Shown here piece after piece: positions 9,857 to 18,336 of a DNA stretch of 64,000 nt. The position numbers were made by a program, and so were the translations under genes. Numbering within the stretch: the first letter of the stretch is position 1; each line of letters opens with the position of its first letter. Source of the stretch: Halomonas colorata. Its GTDB lineage: Bacteria > Pseudomonadota > Gammaproteobacteria > Pseudomonadales > Halomonadaceae. The notes under the pieces were generated by a model. It did no database searches and was not told where the DNA came from. It saw only the letters and a program-made list of their open reading frames with translations. Location: positions 124,001 to 188,000 of the forward strand of contig NZ_JABUZA010000002.1 of NCBI RefSeq assembly GCF_014897985.1, written 5' to 3'.

Positions 9857-10723
9857 GTGACGCTATCTCAAAAAGCTTTTTCGTTACTCCAGTACCCGCT
9901 TCCGCATCACGCCCTCTCGCGCCTGACCGGCAAATTTGCGCAAAGCGAGGTGCCGTGGCTGAAAAACGCGCTGATTAAAGCGTTTATCAAACGATTTAAC
10001 GTCGACATGAGCCAAGCGCTTGAACCGGACCCGACGGCCTATGCCAATTTTAACGCGTTCTTTACCCGCGTTTTACAAATCGATGCCCGCCCGCTGGGTG
10101 AAGGTCTACTAAGCCCGACCGACGGCTCGCTTTCGCGCCATGGCCGCCTGCAGGAGGGCCAGCTGGTTCAAGCCAAGGGTCATACCTATTCAGCGCAAAC
10201 GTTGCTGGGTGGGGATGCGGCGCTGGCAGAGGAATTTATGGGTGGGAGTTTTGCGACCGTCTATCTTTCGCCACGTGATTATCACCGCGTACATATGCCG
10301 ATGACCGGCACGCTGCGCGAGATGATCTATGTGCCTGGACGTATCTTCTCGGTCAATAAAGCCACCGCAAGCTACGTGCCGAACCTGTTTGCACGCAATG
10401 AACGCCTGGTGTGCATTTTTGATTCCGAGCACGGCGCGTTTGCCATGGTGCTGGTCGGCGCAATGGTGGTTGCCGCCATTGAAACCGTGTGGTCTGGGCA
10501 GGTAACGCCGCTGGCGGGCGTGCCCCAACGCACGCGCTTTGACAATAAGATCACCCTTGAGCGCGGCGAGGAAATGGGGCTATTTAAACTCGGCTCTACC
10601 GTGGTGATGTGCTTTGCCAACCCGGTCGCGTTTGCCGATTATCCGCCGGAAACCATGGTGAGTATGGGCCAAACGCTAGGCGATTTTGCAAGCCAGCCGA
10701 TACAGCGCCAAGCCTTAGTTTGA
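9857..10723 (+). CDS. psd: Phosphatidylserine decarboxylase proenzyme
   Basis: Psd makes phosphatidylethanolamine from phosphatidylserine at the inner membrane. It is a self-cleaving pyruvoyl enzyme. The cleavage site LGST is at residues 245-248, with Ser247 becoming the pyruvoyl group, and the putative catalytic Asp89 (SPTDG) and His146 (DYHRVHMP) are present. Length (288) matches the short proteobacterial class I form. The start is GTG at 9857, with no clear ribosome binding site and no better in-frame alternative giving the family N-terminus. The 3' end overlaps the convergent tetR gene by nine bases. Confidence 0.94.
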   Translation: MTLSQKAFSLLQYPLPHHALSRLTGKFAQSEVPWLKNALIKAFIKRFNVDMSQALEPDPTAYANFNAFFTRVLQIDARPLGEGLLSPTDGSLSRHGRLQEGQLVQAKGHTYSAQTLLGGDAALAEEFMGGSFATVYLSPRDYHRVHMPMTGTLREMIYVPGRIFSVNKATASYVPNLFARNERLVCIFDSEHGAFAMVLVGAMVVAAIETVWSGQVTPLAGVPQRTRFDNKITLERGEEMGLFKLGSTVVMCFANPVAFADYPPETMVSMGQTLGDFASQPIQRQALV

Positions 10724-11383
10724 AGATGCCGCTACCCCAGCAAGAAAGATCGTCAAGCAGCGTTTCGCCCGCGCGTTGCACTGCGCCTCGTCAAGCTGCA
10801 GGTCACGGCCAAGCAAAGCATCGATATGCCATTCGCCTATCAGCATCCCCATGAAAATCCCGGCGGCCTCGCGTGGGTCTTCAATATCCAGACGGCCGCT
10901 GACAACCTGATCACTGAGATAGTTGGCGAGCGCCTGGCGGGTCTGATCAGGCCCCCGGGTCAGAAACAGCTCGCCAAGCTCAGGGGACCGCTCAGCCTCG
11001 AACGCCAGTCCGCGCACTAACCGTATCACGCTCGGGTTAAATATCAGCATCAACATACGCCGCCCTAATTCGTACAACACCTGCTCAGGGGCCTGACGGT
11101 CCCGCCGCCCTTCTTCGAGTACTGCCCATGCCGCGCCGATATGGCGCTCCATCGCCGCCGTAAATAGCCCCTCTTTATTGCCGAACTGCTTGTATAACGT
11201 CGCAAGCGACCCGCCGGCACGTGCCACTACCTCGTTGACGCTGGCGCCCGCATAGCCCTGCTCAAGAAAAACATCCCGAGCTGCGTCCAGCAGGCGCTCA
11301 CGCCGCGCTATCCCGCGTGCAGTCAACGTAGCGCCTTCATTCTCAGGCCGTTCAGCGGTAGTAGAAGACCCTAATCGAGACAT
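10715..11383 (-). CDS. TetR/AcrR-family transcriptional regulator
   Basis: The N-terminal helix-turn-helix of TetR type spans about residues 25-75 ([22 protein letters not shown], then [23 protein letters not shown]; the recognition helix is the SLATLYKQF part). The C-terminal domain (about 90-215) is of the kind found in AefR-like regulators. It is divergent from an EmrAB-type pump 172 bases away with operator-like repeats between, so it most likely represses that pump and itself. The inducer is unknown. The gene is convergent with psd and overlaps its end by nine bases, so no terminator separates them. Confidence 0.88.
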   Translation of the reverse strand: MSRLGSSTTAERPENEGATLTARGIARRERLLDAARDVFLEQGYAGASVNEVVARAGGSLATLYKQFGNKEGLFTAAMERHIGAAWAVLEEGRRDRQAPEQVLYELGRRMLMLIFNPSVIRLVRGLAFEAERSPELGELFLTRGPDQTRQALANYLSDQVVSGRLDIEDPREAAGIFMGMLIGEWHIDALLGRDLQLDEAQCNARAKRCLTIFLAGVAASSN

Positions 11384-11410
11384 TCTTACTCCTATTCAAA
11401 CCGTTTACTG

Positions 11411-11457
11411 ACATATAGCTGTTTGACGTCAGCATCGTTTCAATTTTTACATATAGC
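11411..11457. repeat. Nine-base direct repeats in the tetR/emrA intergenic region
   Basis: ACATATAGC occurs at 11411-11419 and again at 11449-11457, 38 bases apart, roughly three and a half helical turns. Between them is the eight-base palindrome TGACGTCA at 11424-11431. These lie close to the tetR start and could form part of its promoter or secondary operators. Function is not established. Confidence 0.35.
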
Positions 11458-11477
11458 GTGCTAACAAAGTAGCCATG

Positions 11478-11499
11478 TAGTGTAGCATTCATTACACTA
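11478..11499. promoter_or_regulatory. Candidate TetR operator upstream of emrA
   Basis: A perfect inverted repeat, TAGTGTA and TACACTA, with an eight-base centre spans 22 bases. It is centred 67 bases before the emrA start and 106 bases from the tetR start. The length and symmetry suit a TetR-family dimer. The assignment rests on position and symmetry only. Confidence 0.5.
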
Positions 11500-11555
11500 T
11501 AGAGCTTCTTTCCCGATGACCGTTCAACGGGATGACATGCGTTGAGGAGTTGGCC

Positions 11556-12767
11556 ATGCGCTCAAATGGCAAGCAAAGCGAAACCCCGGATACACATCAA
11601 AGCGATACGCCAGTTGCACCCGCCAATAGCCACTCCAGCGGCAAACCCAAGCGCAAGATTCTGGCGGTGCTGGTGGGCGTTATCGCGTTGGCGGGGATTA
11701 TCTGGTGGGGCGTAGGCTGGTGGCAAGTCGGACGCTTTATGGAAGAGACCGACAATGCCTATGTGCGCACCGACAGCGTGGCTGTGCGCGCCGAGCTTTC
11801 TGCGCGCGTCGCACTCGTTGCGGTGAACGACAATCAGACGGTTAAGCAAGGTGACCTACTGGTGCGCCTGGACGATGAAAGCTACCGCGACCAGGTGGCG
11901 CAAGCCGAGGCCCAGCAAGCGGTGGCGGCAGCCTCGATTGTCCAGTCGCGTCGCCAGGTGGAGCTTCAGCAGGCAGCCATCGATCAGGCGACAACCCAGG
12001 TCGATGCTGCCCAGGCCGATGTTGACCGAGCGCGCCAGCACCTTGAGCGCTCGTCGTCACTGGCGGCCAACAACTACGGCTCGCGCCAGCAGCGTGAGGA
12101 TGATCAAACCGCGCAGCGCGTCGCTGAGGCCAATCTGGCCAGCAGCCAGGCAGCCGTTGTCTCGGCCAGACGCCAACTGGCCGTGGCAGAGAGCGATGTG
12201 ATCCGCGCCGAAGCTAACCTGGACGCCGCGAGTGCCGATCTTGCCTACACTCGCCATCAGCTCGACAAAACGCGCATTCTTGCGCCACGTGATGGAGTGG
12301 TCGGCAACCTTCGAGTCGAAGTTGGCACTGTCGCGCAGCCGTCGTTAACGCTGTTGCAATTGGTGCCCATCGAGTCGGCCTACGTAGCAGCCAACTTCAA
12401 AGAGACCCAGCTTGAGCGAATTCGCATCGGGCAATCCGTTACGGTTCACCTGGATGCGTATCCTAATATCACCTTTGAAGGCATCGTTGACAGCCTGTCA
12501 CCGGCGACAGGCACCGAGTTCAGCCTGCTGCCCCAGGACAACGCCACCGGCAACTTCAACAAAATCGTTCAGCGCGTACCGGTCAAGATCCGAATTACAG
12601 CCCCACAAGAAGCGCTGCATCTACTGCGCGCCGGACTTTCGGCGCTTCCTGAAATCGATACGCGAGAACTTGAGCCTAAGCTTGAACCTGAGCCACCGCG
12701 GGAAAATAGCGCACGGCTTGCCCACTCAAACGCCGCTAACGCTTCCCAGCAACAGCCCCAGCTATGA
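11556..12767 (+). CDS. HlyD/EmrA-family efflux periplasmic adaptor
   Basis: This is a membrane-fusion protein bridging an inner-membrane exporter and an outer-membrane channel. A polar cytoplasmic leader of about 35 residues precedes one membrane helix (ILAVLVGVIALAGIIWWGV). Then come the biotinyl-lipoyl half ETDNAYVRTDSVAVRAELS, a long alanine/glutamine-rich coiled-coil hairpin (about residues 115-235) and the second lipoyl half with TRILAPRDGVVG. The beta-barrel domain follows. The C-terminal 35 residues are Pro/Glu-rich. Start ATG 11556 has GAGGAG six bases upstream and was preferred over ATG 11532. It overlaps the exporter gene by four bases (ATGA). No outer-membrane partner is in the window. 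Confidence 0.88.
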   Translation: MRSNGKQSETPDTHQSDTPVAPANSHSSGKPKRKILAVLVGVIALAGIIWWGVGWWQVGRFMEETDNAYVRTDSVAVRAELSARVALVAVNDNQTVKQGDLLVRLDDESYRDQVAQAEAQQAVAAASIVQSRRQVELQQAAIDQATTQVDAAQADVDRARQHLERSSSLAANNYGSRQQREDDQTAQRVAEANLASSQAAVVSARRQLAVAESDVIRAEANLDAASADLAYTRHQLDKTRILAPRDGVVGNLRVEVGTVAQPSLTLLQLVPIESAYVAANFKETQLERIRIGQSVTVHLDAYPNITFEGIVDSLSPATGTEFSLLPQDNATGNFNKIVQRVPVKIRITAPQEALHLLRAGLSALPEIDTRELEPKLEPEPPRENSARLAHSNAANASQQQPQL

Positions 12768-14314
12768 GCGAGGCAGCCGCAAGCCCAGTGTTGGGCGCCA
12801 GCGACATGCCACCCTGGCGGCAGCGAATTGGCTTTATCGCTGCCGTGTTTGGCATGTTCATGGCCATTTTGGACATTCAAATTGTCGCCAGCTCGCTTAA
12901 CGAGATCCAATCGGGGCTTTCGGCCAGCGAAGACCAGATATCCTGGGTACAGACTTCCTACCTGATTGCGGAGATCGTGATGATTCCGCTCTCGGGCATG
13001 CTGATGCGCATTCTCTCCACGCGGGTCGCCTTTACCCTTTCCTGCGCGGGTTTTACGTTGGCAAGCCTTGGCTGCGCGCTGGCCACATCCATTGAGCAGC
13101 TGATCGTACTGCGCGCCATTCAGGGCTTCATGGGCGGGGCGATGATTCCGATCACCCAGGCGGTCAGCTTTTCGATCTTTCCCCGGCGGGTGATGGGCAG
13201 CGTTCAGGCGGTGATCGGCATGGTCGTTACCATGGCACCTTCGATTGGTCCGACCGTGGGTGGCTACATTACCGAAACCCAGAGCTGGCACTGGTTGTTT
13301 TTGGCCAACGTGATTCCCGGCATCCTGGTGTGCTGGGCGGCATGGACGTTTCTGGATATCGATAAACCCAATCACGCCATCGCACGCAGGCTGGATCTTG
13401 TCGGCCTGGCCCTTATCGCGGTATTTCTGGGAACGCTTGAGTTCGTGCTTGAGGAAGGCCCGGGCGATGACTGGTTCGCCAGCCGCCAGATCACCCTGTT
13501 TAGCCTGGTCTGTTTAGTCGCGGGCATCTGGTTTTTTGTGCGTACACTGCGCAGCGATCATCCCATCGTCGATCTGCGCGCTTTCGCCAACCGCAACTTT
13601 GCTATCGGCGCGGGGATGGGCTTTATCATCGGCATTGCCCTGTATGGGCTGGTTTACATCATGCCGCTTTTCTTTGGCTACGTGCGTGGCTACTCCAGCC
13701 TGCAAATCGGCCAGGTGATGTTCGTGACCGGACTTACCATGTTCCTATGCGCCCCCATCGTCGGCCAAGCCTCCAACCGTCTGGATCTGCGCGTATTGCT
13801 GTTTTTGGGCCTGCTGCTAGTCGGCGTAGGCACCATGATGAACGCCAACCTCACGGTAGAGTCAGGGTTCTGGCAGTTCTGCGTGCCACAAATCGTGCGG
13901 GGCATGGGTCTTATCATGTGCATCATACCGGCATCGCGGATCGCTCTCGGCACCCTGCCCCCCAGCGAAGTGGGTAACGCCAGCGGGCTATTTAACGTGA
14001 TGCGTAACCTGGGCGGCGCCATGGGTCTGGCACTGCTCGACACCGTGCGTGATATCCGCGAGGACTTTCACTGGAACCAGCTAATTCCGGCTATCGATAC
14101 TGGGCGCGATGTGGTGGGGGCGGAGATCGCCAAGTATGAGGCCATGCTGAGCGGCACGGTACCCGATGCCTACCACGCCGCCGTGGGGTTACTTACGCAG
14201 CGGGTTTCACAGCAGGCCCAGGTGCTGGCTTTCAATGACATCTTTACCTGGCTGGGCCTGATTTATATCGCTACGGTGCCACTGGTGTTTTTACTCAAAC
14301 GCCTCAAGGCTTAG
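12764..14314 (+). CDS. DHA2-family (EmrB/QacA) drug:H+ antiporter
   Basis: This 516-residue major facilitator protein has about fourteen hydrophobic segments and the DHA2 organisation. Motif-C-like APSIGPTVGGYI lies in the fifth helix and the QASNRLDLR loop between the halves is clear. Family landmarks include ILDIQIVASSLNEIQ at the first helix, GFMGGAMIPITQAVSF and ISWVQTSYLIAEIVMIPLSG. It is translationally coupled to the EmrA-like adaptor. Together they should form a tripartite pump with a TolC-like channel encoded elsewhere. Substrates are probably hydrophobic or uncoupler-type compounds. It is presumably controlled by the divergent TetR protein. Confidence 0.9.
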   Translation: MSEAAASPVLGASDMPPWRQRIGFIAAVFGMFMAILDIQIVASSLNEIQSGLSASEDQISWVQTSYLIAEIVMIPLSGMLMRILSTRVAFTLSCAGFTLASLGCALATSIEQLIVLRAIQGFMGGAMIPITQAVSFSIFPRRVMGSVQAVIGMVVTMAPSIGPTVGGYITETQSWHWLFLANVIPGILVCWAAWTFLDIDKPNHAIARRLDLVGLALIAVFLGTLEFVLEEGPGDDWFASRQITLFSLVCLVAGIWFFVRTLRSDHPIVDLRAFANRNFAIGAGMGFIIGIALYGLVYIMPLFFGYVRGYSSLQIGQVMFVTGLTMFLCAPIVGQASNRLDLRVLLFLGLLLVGVGTMMNANLTVESGFWQFCVPQIVRGMGLIMCIIPASRIALGTLPPSEVGNASGLFNVMRNLGGAMGLALLDTVRDIREDFHWNQLIPAIDTGRDVVGAEIAKYEAMLSGTVPDAYHAAVGLLTQRVSQQAQVLAFNDIFTWLGLIYIATVPLVFLLKRLKA

Positions 14315-14334
14315 CGAGTAGCTAGGCCAAAAAT

Positions 14335-15315
14335 TCAACAGTTGGGCGTGGCGAACGCCAGCACGTCTTCCAGGCGTGCTTTACCCAGCGCTAGCTGAAT
14401 CAGGCGGTCAATACCCAGCGCGACGCCCGCGCCTTCCGGCATGCCGTGCTCAAGTGCGGCAAGCAAATGCCCATCAATATCGACCTCAGGCAGGCCCAGG
14501 CGACGCCGTTCGGCGTTGTCTTCATTAAAGCGCGCCCGCTGCTCGGCGGCATCGGTCAGTTCATGATAACCATTGGCCAGCTCAATACCGTTCAGGTAAA
14601 GCTCAAAGCGCGACGCCACCCACTCACCGTCGGCGTCTTGATGACGGCGCGCCAGTGCTGCTTGACTCGCGGGATACTCCAGCACCACACTTAATTCGTT
14701 CTGGCCCAGCTGCGGCTCAATCACCATGCTCATCAGCAAATCAAGGCAGGTATCGCGACCTTCTTTGGCCAATGCCCCGGCGGGCATCTGCCCCCGCTCT
14801 GAAGCCAGCGCACGCAGCTTTTCAAGCGAGGTGGTAAACGGGTCGACCGCCAGATAGGTGTGAAACAACTCACGATACCGGTAGTGCACTACCGGCCCGG
14901 CAAACGAAGGCAAAAGGGTCATCACCAGATTCGTCGTCTCACCGATCAGCTCGCCCAGCGCGAATCCCGGGCGATACCACTCGAGCATGGTGAATTCAAT
15001 ATTGTGCCGGGAGCCGACTTCACCATCACGAAAGCTTCGCGCCAGCTGGTAAATAGGCCCACTGCCTGCAGCCAGCAACCGCTTCATGTGAAATTCAGGC
15101 GAAGTTTGCAGCCATAAACGGCGCAGGCCTTTATCGGTGCGCGCCTGAGTAACCAGCGACACCAGATGCACGTCGGTGCTTCCCCCCTGCCCAAGCACGG
15201 GGGTTTCCACTTCCAGAACGTCACGCTTTGCAAAAAAAGCCCGCACGTTTGCCAGCAGGCGGGCACGCTCACGCAGCGTGGCAATGTCTGCACTGGGTTG
15301 CCAGTCAATGGCCAT
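14335..15315 (-). CDS. epmA: Elongation factor P--(R)-beta-lysine ligase EpmA
   Basis: EpmA is a paralogue of class II lysyl-tRNA synthetase lacking the anticodon-binding domain. It attaches (R)-beta-lysine to a conserved lysine of EF-P. Class II motifs are present: motif 2 as FRDGEVGSRHNIEFTMLEWYRP and motif 3 as GAGVALGIDRLIQLALG. The length (326) equals the family norm. AAGGGG lies a few bases before the ATG. The gene is downstream of efp on the same strand, but a strong terminator (15325-15357) ends only ten bases before the epmA ATG. It therefore depends either on readthrough or on a promoter inside the 15358-15423 gap. Confidence 0.94.
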   Translation of the reverse strand: MAIDWQPSADIATLRERARLLANVRAFFAKRDVLEVETPVLGQGGSTDVHLVSLVTQARTDKGLRRLWLQTSPEFHMKRLLAAGSGPIYQLARSFRDGEVGSRHNIEFTMLEWYRPGFALGELIGETTNLVMTLLPSFAGPVVHYRYRELFHTYLAVDPFTTSLEKLRALASERGQMPAGALAKEGRDTCLDLLMSMVIEPQLGQNELSVVLEYPASQAALARRHQDADGEWVASRFELYLNGIELANGYHELTDAAEQRARFNEDNAERRRLGLPEVDIDGHLLAALEHGMPEGAGVALGIDRLIQLALGKARLEDVLAFATPNC

Positions 15316-15324
15316 TACCGCCCC

Positions 15325-15357
15325 TTAAATAAAATAAAAGCCACGCAATCGCGTGGC
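15325..15357 (-). terminator. Rho-independent terminator of efp
   Basis: The minus-strand transcript folds GCCACGC/GCGTGGC (7 bp, four-base loop; bases 15340-15357) and then runs into TTTTATTTTATTT. It lies 67 bases after the efp stop and immediately before the epmA start, so it probably limits epmA expression relative to abundant efp. Confidence 0.8.
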
Positions 15358-15384
15358 AATACGGTAGTACACGAGCCATTTAGC

Positions 15385-15406
15385 GCGTAGTTATACTCAA
15401 CTACGC
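15385..15406. repeat. Inverted repeat downstream of efp
   Basis: Perfect eight-base arms GCGTAGTT and AACTACGC surround the centre ATACTC. No T-run follows on either strand, so it is not a standard terminator. It may be an operator or an mRNA-stabilising hairpin at the efp 3' end, and it overlaps the only space available for an epmA promoter. Confidence 0.45.
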
Positions 15407-15423
15407 ACTGATTTGGCTGTGTG

Positions 15424-15990
15424 TTAAGCGCGAGACACGTACTCGCCGGAGCGGGTATCGATTTTCAACACTTCACCCTGGTTAATAAACAGCGGGACAC
15501 GTACAACGGCACCCGAAGACAGGGTTGCCGGCTTAGAGCCGCCCTGCGCCGTGTCGCCTTTAAGGCCAGGATCAGTCTCGACAACTTCAAGTTCAATGAA
15601 GTTGGGCGGAGTGACGGAGATCGCCTTGTCATTCCACAGCGTAATCGTATAGGGCACCTGCTCTTTGAGCCATTTTGCGGTATCACCCAAGGCTTTCTTT
15701 TCAACGGCATACTGTTCGAAAGAGCCATCGGTTTTCATGAAGTGCCACATGTCACCGTCGGAATAGAGATATTCCATCTCCAGATCCATGACATCAGCGC
15801 CTTCCAGCGAATCACCGGATTTAAAGGTACGCTCGCCTACACGGCCGGTCATCAGGTTACGCAGCTTAACGCGGTTGAACGCCTGGCCCTTGCCGGGCTT
15901 GACCAATTCATTCTCGACGATCGAGCAAGGATCGCCGTCGAGCATTACTTTTAAACCGCCTTTGAATTCATTGGTAGAATAGTTAGCCAT
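15424..15990 (-). CDS. efp: Translation elongation factor P
   Basis: EF-P rescues ribosomes stalled at polyproline stretches. The protein has 188 residues and three beta-barrel domains (KOW-like N-terminal, then two OB-like). The modification site is Lys34 within [20 protein letters not shown]. This is the lysine context used by the EpmA/EpmB beta-lysylation system, both enzymes of which are encoded next door. The EF-P C-terminal signature is visible as [17 protein letters not shown]. The start codon is ATG with GAGAGGCAAC upstream. The divergent epmB gene starts about 140 bases away. Confidence 0.97.
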   Translation of the reverse strand: MANYSTNEFKGGLKVMLDGDPCSIVENELVKPGKGQAFNRVKLRNLMTGRVGERTFKSGDSLEGADVMDLEMEYLYSDGDMWHFMKTDGSFEQYAVEKKALGDTAKWLKEQVPYTITLWNDKAISVTPPNFIELEVVETDPGLKGDTAQGGSKPATLSSGAVVRVPLFINQGEVLKIDTRSGEYVSRA

Positions 15991-16012
15991 GTTGCCTCTC
16001 AGTGATCTATTT

Positions 16013-16033
16013 CAGTTAGCTATTACAGTTAGC
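16013..16033. repeat. Direct repeat in the efp/epmB divergent promoter region
   Basis: CAGTTAGC is repeated at 16013-16020 and 16026-16033, a 13-base period, just upstream of the efp start. A related TAGTTAGCC lies at the efp start itself. It may be part of the efp promoter or a regulator site. No function is known. Confidence 0.3.
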
Positions 16034-16129
16034 GATGCATGGCAGCATACTTCGCCGCAGCGTGGATAGCATCGTCAAATAAGTGCGCGCATGATAACCC
16101 GAAGGAGGGCCTTTTTGCAGGAGAACATT

Positions 16130-17149
16130 ATGATCGTTGCCTCGGATAAGCACGAGCGATTCAACGAAGCCCCAAGCCCGACGTGGCAACGGCAGCTTTC
16201 AAGTGCCATTCGCGACCCGCATGAGCTCTGCCAACGCCTTGGGTTAAGCGAGGCGTGGCTGCCTGGCGCTCGTAAGGGGCATCAACTCTTTGAAGTGTGC
16301 GTGCCCGACGCTTACCTTTCAAGAATCGCCCATGCCACGCCGGACGATCCCTTACTCCGCCAGGTGTTGCCGCTGGGTGATGAGGCCGTGTCAGCCATAG
16401 GCTATGTCACCGACCCGCTGGAAGAGGCCGAGCATCGACCCGCCCGCGGCCTGATTCACAAGTACGCAGGCCGGGTGCTGCTGATCGCGAGTCCCAACTG
16501 CGCGATTAACTGCCGCTACTGTTTCCGCCGCCATTTTCCGTATAGCGATAACTCGCCTTCACGCGCCGAGTGGCAGGACGCGCTGCAATATCTTCGTGAT
16601 GCCCCCTCCATCCATGAGGCGATTCTCTCGGGTGGCGACCCGCTGGCAGCTAACGACCGTCAACTCGCCTGGCTGGTGGGTGAGCTGGAAAAAATACCCC
16701 ACCTTAAGCGCTTGCGTATTCATACGCGATTACCGGTGGTGATACCTGACCGGGTGGATAGTGCACTGCTTGACTGGCTGGGCACCACGCGCCTGCAAAA
16801 AGTCATGGTGCTGCATATCAACCACGCCAATGAGATCGATCAAGCGGTTATTGATGCCTGCACCCGACTAAAAGCAGCAGGTGTCACGCTTCTCAATCAA
16901 AGCGTGCTGCTACGCGGTATTAACGACGAGGTCGAAACGCTGGCAACGCTTTCCGAGCGGCTGTTTGAGGCGGGTGTACTGCCCTACTACCTGCATGTTC
17001 TAGACCCGGTTCAGGGAGCGGCGCACTTTGATGTGCCGGATGACGAAGCGCGCACAATCGTCACTCAGCTGCGTGAGCACTTACCCGGCTTTTTAATGCC
17101 CCGGCTAGTGCGCGAAGTGCCCGGGGAGGCTAGTAAAACACCGCTTTAA
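16130..17149 (+). CDS. epmB: L-lysine 2,3-aminomutase EpmB (EF-P modification)
   Basis: EpmB is a radical-SAM, PLP-dependent aminomutase that makes (R)-beta-lysine, the substrate EpmA attaches to EF-P. The iron-sulfur motif CAINCRYC supplies Cys124, Cys128 and Cys131. The LSGGDPLAANDRQLAWL block and the IHTRLPVVIPDR strand are typical of the lysine aminomutase family. At 339 residues it is the short EpmB form, not the long clostridial enzyme. Start ATG 16130 has AGGAG six bases upstream and gives a family-like N-terminus. An ATG at 16091 in the same frame is less likely, although a second purine-rich site (AAGGAGGG) follows it. Confidence 0.93.
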   Translation: MIVASDKHERFNEAPSPTWQRQLSSAIRDPHELCQRLGLSEAWLPGARKGHQLFEVCVPDAYLSRIAHATPDDPLLRQVLPLGDEAVSAIGYVTDPLEEAEHRPARGLIHKYAGRVLLIASPNCAINCRYCFRRHFPYSDNSPSRAEWQDALQYLRDAPSIHEAILSGGDPLAANDRQLAWLVGELEKIPHLKRLRIHTRLPVVIPDRVDSALLDWLGTTRLQKVMVLHINHANEIDQAVIDACTRLKAAGVTLLNQSVLLRGINDEVETLATLSERLFEAGVLPYYLHVLDPVQGAAHFDVPDDEARTIVTQLREHLPGFLMPRLVREVPGEASKTPL

Positions 17150-17197
17150 AAGCGCAACTGGCTGATTGAACATTTTGAAGACCTTCTATTGCACAAG

Positions 17198-18226
17198 CTA
17201 AGAATTTGCGATGGGAAGGTTTTCAGAAAAGTAGATTTCCATCGAGACAGCGCCGCTATCCGTTTTTTCACCACTTGCTACTTCAATGGCCCGGGCATAG
17301 ATGGCGCTCGGGTTCTGGGTAATGACCATATCCATTACGCCCTCGACCAGCATGCTGCGCGTATCGGGGGTTAGCCTATGCCCTATAAAGCATATCTCTT
17401 CGCGCTTTGATTCATGCAGCGCTCGACCAATTCCATCAGATGAGCCGCCGACATTATAGATCCCGACAATATCCGGATGCTGCTCTAATAAGCGGCACGT
17501 GTTGTGGTAGTTTTCGTCCCGGTTATCGTGGCCTTCCTGAGGTCCAATCACCGTTAAATGAGGAAAGCTCTCCTCAATCAGCGCCAAAAATCCCATCTCC
17601 CTTTCCATATGCGCGCGATAAGCGCGGCTCGCCGCCACAAGCGCCAACTTACCTTGAGGGGCACGGCAGAAGCGTCCCATTACTTTGGCGGCGGTACGTC
17701 CTGCGGCAAAGTTATCAATCCCGATATAGGCATGCCGGTTCGAGGTGGGCAGGTCAGAGATAATGGTAACGACGCGTTTTCCGGCATTCACCAGCTCATC
17801 GATCACCTGACGCACTTTGGGATGCTCAATGGCCATGAAAATCACCGCATCAGAAGTCTTGCCGTAGCGCCGCAAGGCCTGAACCAACGCCTCTGGATTG
17901 AAGCTTTCGATGAAGTGGCTGCGCACTTTAAGGGGCTCCATCGACTGTTCTGCCAAGGCTCTTACATAGGTATTTAGCCCGGTGAGATACGGATTGGTCC
18001 CCTGCGGCAATAAAAACACAACTTTTGAAAAAACTGGCCCCAGGCGGGCTTTAACCTCCTCTTCGCCTAAATAGCCCACTTTAACCGCCGCTTCCAGCAC
18101 GCGATGAAGCGTAACGTTGCGCACGCCGGGCCGCCTGTTCAGCACGCGATCCACGGTTGCCGTAGAGACGCCGGCCGCCATCGCAATGTCGGGTATCAAG
18201 GGACGCTTTACATCAAAAACCATCAT
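17198..18226 (-). CDS. LacI-family transcriptional regulator
   Basis: The N-terminal LacI helix-turn-helix and hinge are clear (IPDIAMAAGVSTATVDRVLN, RPGVRNVTLHRVLEAA). A periplasmic-binding-protein-like effector domain of type Peripla_BP_4 follows, to residue 342. It resembles the sugar-acid or polyol-responsive members (segments GHDNRDENYHNTCRLL and GIYNVGGSSDGIGRAL). GAGG lies six bases before the first of two tandem ATG codons. The gene is divergent from the TRAP/VOC/RLP/kinase operon and separated from dctP by 110 bases containing nested inverted repeats. It is therefore most likely the operon's regulator, with the effector a transported substrate or intermediate. Confidence 0.9.
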   Translation of the reverse strand: MMVFDVKRPLIPDIAMAAGVSTATVDRVLNRRPGVRNVTLHRVLEAAVKVGYLGEEEVKARLGPVFSKVVFLLPQGTNPYLTGLNTYVRALAEQSMEPLKVRSHFIESFNPEALVQALRRYGKTSDAVIFMAIEHPKVRQVIDELVNAGKRVVTIISDLPTSNRHAYIGIDNFAAGRTAAKVMGRFCRAPQGKLALVAASRAYRAHMEREMGFLALIEESFPHLTVIGPQEGHDNRDENYHNTCRLLEQHPDIVGIYNVGGSSDGIGRALHESKREEICFIGHRLTPDTRSMLVEGVMDMVITQNPSAIYARAIEVASGEKTDSGAVSMEIYFSENLPIANS

Positions 18227-18253
18227 GAATTCCTCATTGCTTAAAAGAGCACC

Positions 18254-18282
18254 CCTGCCCTAGCCTATTGGTTAGTAGCAGG
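18254..18282. promoter_or_regulatory. Candidate LacI-family operator before the RLP operon
   Basis: Nested inverted repeats occur here. The inner one is CTAGCC and GGTTAG around TATT (18260-18275, one mismatched pair). The outer arms are CCTGC (18254-18258) and GCAGG (18278-18282), perfect. The site is 55 bases from the dctP start and 28 bases from the regulator start. A closely related 12-base string occurs upstream of the second sugar-acid operon (62242-62253). Confidence 0.45.
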
Positions 18283-18336
18283 TGGAAAACACTTGGCTAC
18301 AAAACAATAAAAAACAATCATGCCTGGAGAATAACA

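Noticed and set aside
12569-13375. 268-codon minus-strand frame opposite emrA and emrB
   Set aside because: Composition is His/Arg/Gly-rich antisense of a coding third-position pattern. The plus-strand genes are unambiguous members of known families with coupled starts.
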